Below, piece after piece: positions 54,522 to 64,000 of a DNA stretch of 64,000 nt. The DNA is taken from contig JBCCXL010000003.1 in the NCBI GenBank assembly GCA_039191605.1, positions 310,001-374,000 of the forward strand, in the 5' to 3' direction. This DNA is from JBCCXL01 sp039191605 (lineage in GTDB: Bacteria; Acidobacteriota; Thermoanaerobaculia; Multivoradales; JAHZIX01). Both the position numbers and the translations under genes were made by a program. The notes under the pieces were generated by a model. That model had not been told where the DNA came from. It saw only the letters and a program-made list of their open reading frames with translations, and ran no database searches. The stretch's first letter is position 1. Every line of letters begins with the position of its first letter.

Positions 54522-55739
54522 TCAGCCCTTGCCGCGCCGGGACTTCAGATCCGCCCAGTGGGCGGTGGTGATGAGCGGCGGTCCCCCGCCGTCGCCCAGC
54601 AGCCAGAGGGTGGAGGGAGCCGGGCGCAGGGAGCCGAGGCGCATCAGCCCCTCGCGGTAGCCGAGGATCATCATCGAAGCCGCCACCGCTTCGGCGTCGA
54701 CGGCGTTTTCGGTCACCGTCACCACTCCCTCCACGCCTTCCGGCGGCGCTCCCCGGCGCTGATCGAGGAAGGGGGCGTAGCGATCTCCCGCCACGGTCAG
54801 GGGAGAGTCTTCGATGCGCACCATGGCGAGGCTTTGATCCCGCAGCCAGATCTCGTCCAGGGGCTCGGTGAAGCCCTCCAGGATCGGCAGCACCACCAGC
54901 CAGCCGCGGCCTTCCGGTCCGGGGCCGAGGCCGCGGTGAATGCGGCCGATCTCGAGGTAAGCGTTGGTGGCACCGTGATCCTGCAGCACCGCCAGGGCGC
55001 GATCGACGGCGAAGCCCCGGGCGAAGCCCCAGAGGTCCAGTCGGGCTCCCCGGGCGAGGTCCGCGAGGGCGGTCTCGGCGTCGAGGCGCAGGTTGTCGCA
55101 GCTCGCCGTCTCGATGGCCTGGTTCAGCAGATCCGCCGGAGGACGCGCGCCGGAGCCCCCCGGCAGGCCCCAGAGCTGGTTGAGCTCACCGCCCAGAGGG
55201 CCGTGGGCGCCGCGGGTCCAAATGCAGTAATCCCAGGACCGGGCGAGGATTTGAAGCAATCGAGGGTCCGGCCGCTGCGGCCCCAGGCCGGCGCCGGCGT
55301 TGAGCTCCGCTAGATCGGCGAGCTGCGGCGAGGAAGAGTCCGCCGGAGGCTTCGATGCGGCCGTCAGAGGAGCTTCCGGCCGCAGCAGGGCCTCGACGTG
55401 AAGCACCTCGAGGATCGCCGCTTCGATGGCCTGGCGGGCGTTGTCCCGGGGGAGATTGCGTACCTCCACCTCGAGGGTCTCGCCAAAGGCTCGGGCGCGC
55501 ATTCGCAGCGGCTCGACGGCGGCGGCGAGATCCGACGGACTGCTGACTCGAGGCGGGGCGGTAGTGCTCGGTGCTGCCCCCTGTGCTGCCTGCGGCGCCG
55601 GCGCTAATTGCGGCGCCGGCGCTGACTGTATTGTCGGCGCTTGTGGTGTTGATTGGGCAATGGAGGCCAAGCCGCAGCAGAGAAGCGCGGCTGCGCAGCC
55701 GAGCAGGGCGAGAAGACGCGGCCGGGAGGGTCGGATCAT
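54522..55739 (-). CDS. ApbE-like protein (flavin transferase family), metal site altered
   Basis: About 405 residues. Signal segment near the N-terminus, then a Pro/Ala/Gln-rich linker with short repeats. The ApbE fold is recognised from DLWGFARGFAVDRALAVLQDHGA, a GRIHRGLG loop, and DAEAVAASMMILGYREG near the C-terminus. In active ApbE, which transfers FMN to Thr of target proteins, the last motif reads ADALATAL; here the Asp is Glu and the Thr is Ala. The dinucleotide-site DPRTG reads LDQRRG. Activity may be lost or changed. The ATG at 55739 is chosen because the signal peptide begins there. It neighbours the TonB receptor. Confidence 0.72.
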   Translation of the reverse strand: MIRPSRPRLLALLGCAAALLCCGLASIAQSTPQAPTIQSAPAPQLAPAPQAAQGAAPSTTAPPRVSSPSDLAAAVEPLRMRARAFGETLEVEVRNLPRDNARQAIEAAILEVLHVEALLRPEAPLTAASKPPADSSSPQLADLAELNAGAGLGPQRPDPRLLQILARSWDYCIWTRGAHGPLGGELNQLWGLPGGSGARPPADLLNQAIETASCDNLRLDAETALADLARGARLDLWGFARGFAVDRALAVLQDHGATNAYLEIGRIHRGLGPGPEGRGWLVVLPILEGFTEPLDEIWLRDQSLAMVRIEDSPLTVAGDRYAPFLDQRRGAPPEGVEGVVTVTENAVDAEAVAASMMILGYREGLMRLGSLRPAPSTLWLLGDGGGPPLITTAHWADLKSRRGKG

Positions 55740-55870
55740 GACGGGATGATACCCCGCCCTCGGAGTCCTCGCCTTGATCGCCCTCGCCGGTGCTCCCGTC
55801 TTCATCGCTGCTTTCGCCCCTGACTTCCCTTTTTGGTAGGGAGACCGGCAGGCAAGGAGATAGGCGGTGG

Positions 55871-57124
55871 CTAGCCGCTGACGGTGAGTCGGGCGAAGCG
55901 CCGCTTGCCGACCTTCAGCACGTAGGGCTCATCCCGGGCTTCGAGGGTGAAGGCGAGGTCGTCGACCTTGTTGCCGTCGATGGAGACGGCTCCCTGGAGC
56001 AGCAGACGGCGCGCCTCGTTCTTGCTTTTGGCGAAACCCGCGGCGGTGATGATGGCGAGGATCGGATCCTCGGCGCCGACGGTGATTTGCGGAGCGTCAT
56101 CGGGGACGCCTCCGGAGGCGAAGACGGCATCGAATTGGCGCTGGGCTTCCCAGGCGGCGGCCTCGTCGTGGTAATCCTCCACGATCCGGCGGGCGAGCTC
56201 CTGCTTCAGCGCCTTGGGGTGGCCCTCCCCGGCCTCCAGGGCCGCCTTGCGCTGGGCGATCTCGGCTTCCGGAAGGTCGGTGAGGTAGAGGTACCAATCC
56301 CACATCAGATCGTCGGGGATCGACATCGTCTTGCCGAAGATCTGCTGTGGCGAATCCTCGAGGCCGATGGCGTTGCCCAGGCTCTTGGACATCTTCTCGC
56401 TGCCGTCGGTGCCCACCAGCAGCGGCACGGTGAGCACCACCTGGGGCTCCAGGCCCTCTTCCTTCATCAGCGTGCGGCCGACCAGGAGGTTGAAGATCTG
56501 GTCGTGGCCGCCGAGCTCCACGTCGGCCTCCAATGCGATGGAGTCGTAGCCCTGCACCAGAGGGTAGAGGAGCTCGTGGAGGTGGATCGGCTGGTTTTCC
56601 TGGAAGCGGGTGCGGAAGTCTTCGCGCTCCATCATCCGGGCCAGGGTGTAGCGGCCGGCGAGGCGAATCATGCCCTCGGAGCCCAGCTGCCCCAGCCAGC
56701 GGTGATTGCGGTCCACCACCGTCTTCTCGCGATCGAGGATGCGAAAGACCTGGTCTTGGTAGGTCTTGGCGTTCTCCTCGACCTCCTCCGGGGTGAGCTG
56801 CGGCCGGGTGGCCTTCTTGCCGGTGGGGTCTCCGATCATCGCCGTGAAGGTACCGATGAGGAAGATCACCCGATGCCCCAGCTGCTGGAAATGCCGCATC
56901 TTGCGGATCAACACCGAGTGCCCCAGATGCAGGTCCGGCGACGAGGGGTCGAAGCCGGTCTTGATGGTGAGGGGCTTGCCGCTGGCGCGGGAGCTCTCCA
57001 GCTTCTTGCGCAGCTGATCGAGATCCACCAGGTCTACAGCGCCGCGGCTCAGCAGCTCTAGCTGCTCGTCTACCGGGGCGAAGACTTGGCGAGGCGAGGA
57101 GGAATCAGGGTCGACGGTGCTCAT
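55871..57124 (-). CDS. tyrS: Tyrosyl-tRNA synthetase
   Basis: A 417-residue class I aminoacyl-tRNA synthetase of the TyrZ-like type. LTIKTGFDPSSPDLHLGHSV contains the HxGH nucleotide site and DGSEKMSKSLGNAIG the KMSKS loop. GHDQIFNLLVGR and the C-terminal S4 RNA-binding domain (SKNEARRLLLQGAVSIDG) complete the layout. Length is normal. It attaches tyrosine to tRNA(Tyr). The ATG at 57124 is upstream-supported by position only; no tRNA gene is nearby. Confidence 0.95.
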   Translation of the reverse strand: MSTVDPDSSSPRQVFAPVDEQLELLSRGAVDLVDLDQLRKKLESSRASGKPLTIKTGFDPSSPDLHLGHSVLIRKMRHFQQLGHRVIFLIGTFTAMIGDPTGKKATRPQLTPEEVEENAKTYQDQVFRILDREKTVVDRNHRWLGQLGSEGMIRLAGRYTLARMMEREDFRTRFQENQPIHLHELLYPLVQGYDSIALEADVELGGHDQIFNLLVGRTLMKEEGLEPQVVLTVPLLVGTDGSEKMSKSLGNAIGLEDSPQQIFGKTMSIPDDLMWDWYLYLTDLPEAEIAQRKAALEAGEGHPKALKQELARRIVEDYHDEAAAWEAQRQFDAVFASGGVPDDAPQITVGAEDPILAIITAAGFAKSKNEARRLLLQGAVSIDGNKVDDLAFTLEARDEPYVLKVGKRRFARLTVSG

Positions 57125-57191
57125 AAGGCCGGGAGCTTAGCAGGGGTGGGAGGGGATCTCTAGGCGAGGGCTCCGTGGCGCTGGGTGGCGG

Positions 57192-58166
57192 TCAAGGACT
57201 CCAGTCGGGGGCTGGGGGCACGCGGCTGGCGCCCTGCATCACCGCGCCCCGAACCAGCAGCCGGGCGTCTCCCGCTAGTCGCCACCAGCGCAGGGGGATC
57301 CCGTTTCCAGGGTGGCTTGCGTCCTGGGCTCCATCGCTCTCGAGGCGCTCTGCCTCCACCGTCAGGGTGAAGCCGCCGGAGGTCAGGGCTCGCACCGGGA
57401 AGGTCAGGGGCTCGCCGCTGGCCAGTCGGGCGGCGACGGCGGCGAGGGTGCCGGTACCGCAGGCCAGGGTCTCGGCGAAGACTCCCCGTTCGTAGCTGCG
57501 AATCTCCAGTCGGTCGGGCCGCGGCCAGCGCACCAGGTGGACGTTGACCCCACCGGGACCGGTGACAGGGCGACGCACCCACTCGGCGCCGAAGGCCTCC
57601 ACGGGGGCGTCGGCGAGGCTCGTGGGCCAAGGCACGACGAGATGAGGCACGCCGACGATGAGCCCGTGGCCGGTGAGGGCGAGGGTACCTTGGGGTCCCT
57701 GCCAGCTCCCTTGCCAGATCCTGGGGGGAGCCGGGGGTAGGGGCACCGTCAACGCGATGTCCTCACCTTGAGAGCGGGCGTAGATCGATCCGGCGCCGGT
57801 TACCAGCTCGATCCTCTGTTGCGCCCAGCCGAGCTCGAAGGCAAGGCGGGCGGCGCAGCGGGTGCCGTTGAGGCAGAGGGCCGCTTCGCCGCCGTCGGGA
57901 TTGAAGTGGCGCATGATCACCCGCGGGGGATCCGTGGCGGAGCCGCCGGGTACTTCAACATCTGTTGGAGCGCCTTCTGGAGCCCTTATGGCAGAGCGGG
58001 TGAGGACGAAGACGCCGTCGGCCCCCAGGGAGAGGCCGCGGCGGCACCAGGCCTGGACCTCGTCCGGGGTGGGAAGGCGTTCCGGCTCCGGTAGGGCGAG
58101 GAAGTCGTTACCCCCACCGGATGCCCGCCAGACTATCGGTTCGAAAGGAGAGCTGGAGTGGCTCAC
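57192..58166 (-). CDS. dapF: Diaminopimelate epimerase
   Basis: A 324-residue enzyme that converts LL- to meso-diaminopimelate for lysine and peptidoglycan synthesis. Both active-site cysteines are present: NPDGGEAALCLNGTRCAAR (usual motif CGNG; here CLNG) and AETLACGTGTLAAV. SGGGNDFLAL at the N-terminus is the usual DapF start, slightly changed from GxGNDF. Length is a little above average with extra loops. The upstream neighbour on the same strand is an LptM-like lipoprotein, a partner that flanks lysA-dapF in proteobacteria. Confidence 0.88.
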   Translation of the reverse strand: MSHSSSPFEPIVWRASGGGNDFLALPEPERLPTPDEVQAWCRRGLSLGADGVFVLTRSAIRAPEGAPTDVEVPGGSATDPPRVIMRHFNPDGGEAALCLNGTRCAARLAFELGWAQQRIELVTGAGSIYARSQGEDIALTVPLPPAPPRIWQGSWQGPQGTLALTGHGLIVGVPHLVVPWPTSLADAPVEAFGAEWVRRPVTGPGGVNVHLVRWPRPDRLEIRSYERGVFAETLACGTGTLAAVAARLASGEPLTFPVRALTSGGFTLTVEAERLESDGAQDASHPGNGIPLRWWRLAGDARLLVRGAVMQGASRVPPAPDWSP

Positions 58167-58193
58167 GGCGGGCAGTGCAGAGCCTGGCTCGCG

Positions 58194-59315
58194 TTAGCGG
58201 ACGGTGGCTTCGGTTTCGGGGCTGGAATCGCCCTCGTTGCCCTGGGCGTCCACCGCGGTGACCCGATAGGAATAGGTGCGCCCGGAGCGCAGGCCTTCGT
58301 CGGTGAGCTCACGACCGCTCACCGGATCCCGGGTGATGCGGCGGAAATCCCCCGCCTGGGTATCGCGGCGATAGACGTGATAGCCCACCGCGTCTCCGGA
58401 AGGACTCGGCTCCCAGCGCACTCGAACCGTGCCGACCTCCGCCAGGGCCACCAGGCTCGGTGGGGCCTGCGGCGCGAAGCGGTCCTGGTAGAACACCTCC
58501 GCTTCGCCGGAGAGTCGGCTCTCCACCAGCGGGCGCCGCTGGGTGACGCTGGTGACGGTGTAGATGTAGCGCTGTCCGAAGCGGGCGCTGGAGTCTTTGT
58601 ATTCGGTGGCGCCGCCGACGACGGTCGCCGGGTCTCGCCGGTAGGCGCGGCTGCGGGCCTCGCGGCGGTAGACGTTGTAGGTCTCGATGGCCCCCTCGTC
58701 AGCATCCGTCGCCGGGGCCTGCCAGCGGATGGTCAAGCCGTCCGGCTGGGGCAGAACGGTGAGATCCCGCGGCGGTTCCGGGGGGCGCTGCGGGGTGAGG
58801 TTGGCCAAATTCGATAGCGCGGAGGGCTCCGACCCCTCGGCGCGGGTGCGCACAGCGAAGGTCCAGTTCTCGGACTCGGCGTCCGTGACCCCCTCGGCGA
58901 GGCCGGGCACCGGAACTCGCAGGAAAATTCGGTTACCGCTGGTGGCGCGATCCAGATCGGCGGCGTTGAGGATCAGGCGAGGCGTTCCCTGGGCCTCGAA
59001 TTGCGCGTTGCTCAGAGTGTCGCCTTCGCTGCCGCTGGTGGCCGGCTGGGCGACGGAGAGCACCTCGAGTCGGTCGAGGGGAGGCAGCACGCCTCCGCCG
59101 ACGGTGGTCCTGGGATATCCCAGCTCCAGAAGGAAGTCGTTGCCCTGCTGGCTGATGGCCAGATCGTCTACCGCCGTCGGCACCAGGCGCGGAGGCGGCA
59201 GCGGGTCACCCTTCTTGCCGCAGGCGGAGAGGGAGAGAAGGGTACCGAGGGCGAGGCTCGCGACGAGGATCGCGGGCAGAGCAGCGGAGGGGCGCATGCG
59301 CGACGTGGTGGCCAT
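58194..59315 (-). CDS. LptM-like lipoprotein with fibronectin type III domains
   Basis: About 373 residues. The signal segment ends LLSLSACGKKGDPLPPP, a lipobox followed by the CGxKGDP-type motif that marks LptM (YifL) lipoproteins. The rest is two or three fibronectin-III-like domains, for example PPEPPRDLTVLPQPDGLTIRW then YNVYRREA, and PPSLVALAEVGTVRVRW then YHVYRRDT. LptM helps oxidative maturation of the LPS translocon and sits by dapF in proteobacteria. Here the FN3 domains are an extension. The ATG at 59315 is preferred for its place before the signal peptide; one at 59330 is possible. Confidence 0.78.
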   Translation of the reverse strand: MATTSRMRPSAALPAILVASLALGTLLSLSACGKKGDPLPPPRLVPTAVDDLAISQQGNDFLLELGYPRTTVGGGVLPPLDRLEVLSVAQPATSGSEGDTLSNAQFEAQGTPRLILNAADLDRATSGNRIFLRVPVPGLAEGVTDAESENWTFAVRTRAEGSEPSALSNLANLTPQRPPEPPRDLTVLPQPDGLTIRWQAPATDADEGAIETYNVYRREARSRAYRRDPATVVGGATEYKDSSARFGQRYIYTVTSVTQRRPLVESRLSGEAEVFYQDRFAPQAPPSLVALAEVGTVRVRWEPSPSGDAVGYHVYRRDTQAGDFRRITRDPVSGRELTDEGLRSGRTYSYRVTAVDAQGNEGDSSPETEATVR

Positions 59316-59530
59316 GATCCGGGGCTCCATTGGGAACGACAGCGGGGATGAAGTGGAGGGACCGCGAGATGAGCGCGGGACGACCCACAGCATACCGCGC
59401 CCTCGCCCCTTCTGTGGGACTTCTTGCGCTGAGCTCGTCTCCCGTCCGAGCTTGCGAACGGGAGACTGACTGACTGGAAGCTGGCTGCCAGAGGGGCGGT
59501 CCGATGAGGGCCGAAGGGCCTCGCACAGAG

Positions 59531-59580
59531 CGCGTAGCTCAGGGGACGCAACTCAGAGGAAGCAGCTCAGAGGATATGAC

Positions 59581-59589
<9 letters not shown>
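59531..59589 (-). repeat. Degenerate 14-15 bp array repeating the hslU stop-codon segment
   Basis: On the minus strand the last codons of hslU start a unit GTGCTCTAAGTCATA that recurs as TCCTCTGAGCTGCTT, CCTCTGAGTTGCGT and CCCCTGAGCTACGCG. Each unit has a TAA or TGA triplet. Confidence 0.8.
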
Positions 59590-60927
<1,338 letters not shown>

Positions 60928-61081
60928 GTCGACGCTCTCGGCGGGAGGTGCGGATCGCGGCCCCGCACTAGCTTCCGCTGGCGGCTGGGGCGAATCGGAG
61001 AAATATCCCGAGGAACCACCGCCGGGAGGGGGGGCTCCGAGCTCGTCGTCGGCGAGGAATGGGGTCGGCAGCGGACGGGAT

Positions 61082-61618
61082 TCAGAGTTCTTCAAGGGTG
61101 AGGTTTCCGTTGGTGAATACACAGATCTCTGCGGCGATTTGCAGCGCTTTCTCGCAGATCTCTCGGGCCGAGAGATCGGTCTCCCGCAGCAGGGCGCGAG
61201 CGGCGGCGAGGGCAAATTGGGAGCCGGAGCCGATGGACAGAAGCCCTTCGTCGTCTGGCTGCATGAGGTCGCCGTTGCCGGAGACGTAGAAGCTCGTCTC
61301 GCGATTGGAGACCAGCATCAGGGCCTGGAGCTGTCGCAGGGCGCGATCGGTGCGCCAATCCTTGGCGAGCTCCAGAACGGCACGTTCGAGATTGCCCTGA
61401 TACTCCTCGAGCTTGGCTTCGAAGCGAGTGAAGAGGGCGAGACCGTCCGCCGCGCCGCCGGCAAAGCCGACGAGAACCTGGCCCCGCCAGGTGCGCTTGA
61501 CCTTGGATGCGGTGCTCTTGATCACCGTGTTGTTCATCGTGACCTGGCCATCGCTGGCCATGCACACTTCGCCGTTGCGGCGCACCAATAGGACGGTTGT
61601 GGCGTGGATTTCGTTCAT
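61082..61618 (-). CDS. hslV: ATP-dependent protease peptidase subunit HslV
   Basis: A 178-residue proteasome-like subunit of HslUV. The N-terminal Thr nucleophile is exposed by processing in MNEIHATTVLLVRRNG; ASDGQVTMNNTVIKSTASKV and VGFAGGAADGLALF are the family blocks; GSGSQFALAAARAL follows. It stacks with HslU hexamers. The ATG at 61618 is chosen because the Thr lies seven residues in. Gene order trmFO-xerC-hslV-hslU matches the Bacillus gid-codV-clpQ-clpY cluster. Confidence 0.94.
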   Translation of the reverse strand: MNEIHATTVLLVRRNGEVCMASDGQVTMNNTVIKSTASKVKRTWRGQVLVGFAGGAADGLALFTRFEAKLEEYQGNLERAVLELAKDWRTDRALRQLQALMLVSNRETSFYVSGNGDLMQPDDEGLLSIGSGSQFALAAARALLRETDLSAREICEKALQIAAEICVFTNGNLTLEEL

Positions 61619-61699
61619 GGGCGGGAGATTGTAGCAGTAGGGAAGTTGGGTGGCGTGGCCTTTTCGTTGCGTCACCGGCCCCTTTCCGGGGGATGCGGA

Positions 61700-62632
61700 T
61701 CAGCCTTCTGGGCGGGATCGCTTCGCTCGCGGATGGGTGCCGCGATAGACGGTCATCAGGCGGTCGAGGTCGAGATGGGTGTAACGCTGGGTGGTGGATA
61801 GAGAGCTATGCCCGAGCAGCTCCTGGATGGTTCGCAGATCGGCGCCGGACGCCAGCAGATGGGTGGCGAAGGAATGGCGCAGCATATGCGGATGGGCGCC
61901 GGTGGTGAGGGCGGCGCTCTCGACCCGTTTGTCCAGCACTCGGCGAATGGAGCGGGCGGTCAGGCGACCGCCGCGGGCGTTGAGGAATACCGGGGAACGC
62001 TGATCCGCAGCGGCACTCTTATGACGCTGCCGGATCTTGCCCCAGGCGTCGCGCCACTGCTCGAGGGCCCGCTGGGCGGGCTTTCCGTAGGGCACCATAC
62101 GCTCTTTACGTCCCTTACCGATCACTCTTAACACTCGGTCCTCTAGCTGGAGGTCCGGCCAGTCCAGGCCGTGGGCCTCGCCCACACGAAGACCGGTGGC
62201 GTAGAGCAGCTCCAGCAGCGCCTGATCCCGCAGGTCGAGATCGGTGGGTTCGGCAGGGGGCATCAGCAGGGCTTCGATCTCCGCCGGTCGAAGCTCCCGG
62301 GGCAGCTTGCTGGGGAGCTTCGGCCCGCGAACCCCGGCGCTGGGATCGACTTCCAGATGTCCCTCCCGGCACGCCCAGCGAAAGAGGCTGCGCACCGCCG
62401 AAAGGGCTCGCCCCTGGCTGGTGGCCGCCAGGCGCCGCCGGTTGAGGTGCGAGAGGAAGGCGGAAATCGCGGCGCTGTCTACGTCGGTAGGGCTGGCCTC
62501 GGCTCCCAGCCACGGGCCTTCCAGAAAATCGACGAAGGCGGCGAGGTCTCGGCCGTAGGCGTCCAGGGTGGCGGAGGACGCTCCGCGGCCGTGGTCCAGG
62601 TGGTCGAGGAATTGGTAAATCAGGGTGCGCAT
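61700..62632 (-). CDS. xerC: Tyrosine recombinase XerC
   Basis: A 310-residue tyrosine recombinase. The N-terminal SAM-like domain starts MRTLIYQFLDHLDHGRG. Catalytic residues are Arg in ATGLRVGEA, Lys in GKGRKERMV, His/Arg in PHMLRHSFATH, His in LLGHSSLSTTQ and Tyr in RYTHL. It resolves chromosome dimers at dif. The ATG at 62632 lies at the start of the conserved domain; codons before it in the frame are not supported. Its place between trmFO and hslV is the conserved housekeeping order, not a mobile integrase. Confidence 0.93.
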   Translation of the reverse strand: MRTLIYQFLDHLDHGRGASSATLDAYGRDLAAFVDFLEGPWLGAEASPTDVDSAAISAFLSHLNRRRLAATSQGRALSAVRSLFRWACREGHLEVDPSAGVRGPKLPSKLPRELRPAEIEALLMPPAEPTDLDLRDQALLELLYATGLRVGEAHGLDWPDLQLEDRVLRVIGKGRKERMVPYGKPAQRALEQWRDAWGKIRQRHKSAAADQRSPVFLNARGGRLTARSIRRVLDKRVESAALTTGAHPHMLRHSFATHLLASGADLRTIQELLGHSSLSTTQRYTHLDLDRLMTVYRGTHPRAKRSRPEG

Positions 62633-62649
62633 CGCGAAATTGCTGTTAC

Positions 62650-64000
62650 TTACGAGGTCGCGGCGAGGTTCTCGCTGGCCGCGGCGACGGAGGCCTCTTC
62701 CGCCTCGACGGCGGATGTCGGCCGCTGCTCCCGCGGAATACCGACCCGCTGGGTCCAATGTTCCAACTCTTCCTCCGCCCGGCGCACGTAGTAGCCCCGC
62801 CGCTCCTTCTTACGGATCTTCATCCCTAGAGGTTGGAAGAGGCCATAGTTGATATTGGCGGGCTGGAAGTGGCGGGGGTCGCTCTCCACCAGGTGGCGAT
62901 TCATCGCGCCAAAAGCGGTCGTCGGAGGGAAGGGCTCGGGAGCGTGGCCGGAGCGCTCGAGGCTGAGGTAGAGGGCGATGGCCAGGCCGGTGGCGGCGGA
63001 TTCGAGATAGCCCTCGACGCCCGTCAGCTGCCCCGCTAGCCGCAGATTCTTGCGCCGCCGCAATCGATACAGCGGGTCGAGGTGAACCGGGGCGTTGATG
63101 AAGGTATTGCGATGGATCTGCCCCATGCGCACAAATTCAGCGGATTCCAGGCCAGGGATCAGGCGCAGAACTCGCTTCTGCTCCCCCCACTTCATGCGCG
63201 ACTGGAAGCCCACCAGGTTGTATTGAGTGCGGGCGAGGTTCTCTTGACGTAGCTGCACCACGGCGTGGGGGCGGGAGCCGTCCGGCGGAGTCAGCCCCAC
63301 CGGCTTCATCGGGCCGAAGCGCAGGGTGTCGACGCCGCGGCTGGCCATCTCTTCGATGGGCAGGCAGCCCTCGAAGAAGAGAGCCCGCTCGAAATCCTTG
63401 GGCTGCACTACCTCGGCGGAGGTCAGGGCCTGGTAGAAGTCGGCGTATTGGGCCTCGCTCATCGGCGAGTTGAGGTAGTCGTCCCCGTCTCCCTTCCCCC
63501 ACCGGGAGCCGGCGAAGAGGATGTCCAGATTCAGCGACTCGGCCTCGACGATGGGGGCGATGGCGTCATAGAAGTAGAGATATTTGCTGCCCAGGATCTC
63601 TTGCAGCTGGGCGGCGAGGGGCTCGGAGGTCAGCGGGCCGGTGGCGAGGACGACGTCGTGCTCCGGCTGCTGGTCTGGTTGTTCCGAGAGGTCAGAGAGC
63701 TTCTCGACCTCCTCGCGTCGAATCTCGATGAGTGGATGCTCCTGGAGGGTGCCGGTCACTTCGGCGGAGAAGACATCGCGATCGACGGCGAGGGCGCTGC
63801 CGGCGGGCACGGCGGCGCGGCGGGCGGCGCCGATGATCAGGGAGCCGAAGCTCTCCATCTCTCGCTTCAGCAGGCCCGCGGCGTGGTGAGGATCATCGCT
63901 GCGCAGGGAGTTGCTGCACACCAGCTCGGCGAAGAGATCGGTATTGTGGGCCGGCGTCGTGTTGCGAGGGCGCATCTCCCACAGTCGTACCGGAATGCCT
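62650..64000 (-). CDS. trmFO: Methylenetetrahydrofolate-tRNA-(uracil-5-)-methyltransferase TrmFO, partial
   Basis: The C-terminal part of TrmFO, cut by the window end; the frame runs on past 64000 as GIPVRLWEMRPRNTTPAHNT. This enzyme uses folate and FAD to make m5U54 in tRNA. Landmarks: FAELVCSNSLRS, YLYFYDAIAPIVEAESLN, RALFFEGCLPIEEMASRG with the catalytic Cys, RFGPMKPVGL, GFQSRMKWGEQKRV, and INYGLFQPLG. It lies just upstream of xerC on the same transcript. The extra C-terminal Glu/Ala-rich tail is beyond the usual end. Confidence 0.95.
   Translation of the reverse strand, partial: GIPVRLWEMRPRNTTPAHNTDLFAELVCSNSLRSDDPHHAAGLLKREMESFGSLIIGAARRAAVPAGSALAVDRDVFSAEVTGTLQEHPLIEIRREEVEKLSDLSEQPDQQPEHDVVLATGPLTSEPLAAQLQEILGSKYLYFYDAIAPIVEAESLNLDILFAGSRWGKGDGDDYLNSPMSEAQYADFYQALTSAEVVQPKDFERALFFEGCLPIEEMASRGVDTLRFGPMKPVGLTPPDGSRPHAVVQLRQENLARTQYNLVGFQSRMKWGEQKRVLRLIPGLESAEFVRMGQIHRNTFINAPVHLDPLYRLRRRKNLRLAGQLTGVEGYLESAATGLAIALYLSLERSGHAPEPFPPTTAFGAMNRHLVESDPRHFQPANINYGLFQPLGMKIRKKERRGYYVRRAEEELEHWTQRVGIPREQRPTSAVEAEEASVAAASENLAATS

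Noticed and set aside
61700..62632. Tyrosine recombinase considered as a mobile-element integrase
   Set aside because: Its neighbours trmFO, hslV and hslU and its length match housekeeping XerC; no att repeats or cargo are seen.

Overview
The window is GC-rich, densely coded DNA from a Gram-negative bacterium. It holds two TonB-dependent outer-membrane receptors, an RND efflux system, Tat-exported and lipoprotein signals, and many large secreted proteins. The mix of Oar-like carboxypeptidase-regulatory TonB receptor, DUF1501/DUF1800 pair, PKD-bearing secreted trypsin-like proteases and a GldC homologue fits Acidobacteriota (Thermoanaerobaculia-like) best. That placement is inference; no rRNA or tRNA gene is visible. 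I see no insertion sequence, prophage or CRISPR array.

Layout. (1) 0-2.1 kb: a DUF371/RsmI-like fusion overlaps a KamB/NpmA-family 16S rRNA A1408 methyltransferase. (2) 2.2-11.4 kb, minus strand: an exported protein, then a tightly overlapping operon transcribed from 11.4 kb downward: Oar-like receptor, YnjB-like binding protein, two permeases, ATPase, radical SAM enzyme. (3) 11.6-20.2 kb: DUF2064 transferase, alpha/beta hydrolase, GldC homologue, M24 and M28 peptidases, a lipoprotein closely resembling thiaminase I, and an aminotransferase. (4) 20.3-26.9 kb: adaptor plus a single-gene fusion of RND pump and TolC-like outer-membrane factor, with a TetR regulator and two matching 20-bp operators. 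(5) 27.1-30.8 kb: small membrane protein and the DUF1800-DUF1501 pair. (6) 31.5-43.4 kb: a methyltransferase; a 1683-residue secreted protein of nine NBR1/FW-like repeats ending in an MepA-type (M74) peptidase domain, with a beta-propeller-like partner; a divergent pair of a CHAT protease-like membrane protein and a FlgO/CsgG-like membrane protein; and a PQQ-like propeller. (7) 43.7-50.7 kb: two tandem paralogous S1 proteases with PKD domains and an unnamed duplicated C-terminal domain. (8) 51-59.3 kb: upp, a TonB siderophore-type receptor, an ApbE-like protein with altered metal-site residues, tyrS, dapF, and an LptM-like/FN3 lipoprotein. (9) 59.5-64 kb: the conserved trmFO-xerC-hslV-hslU cluster, with trmFO cut by the window end.

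The most interesting points are the putative decoding-centre module at the left end, the secreted thiaminase-like lipoprotein, the FW-repeat/M74 protein, the RND-OMF fusion, and a recurrent DNA-level oddity: 13-16 bp degenerate tandem arrays that begin in the last codons of unrelated genes and repeat the stop-codon segment.
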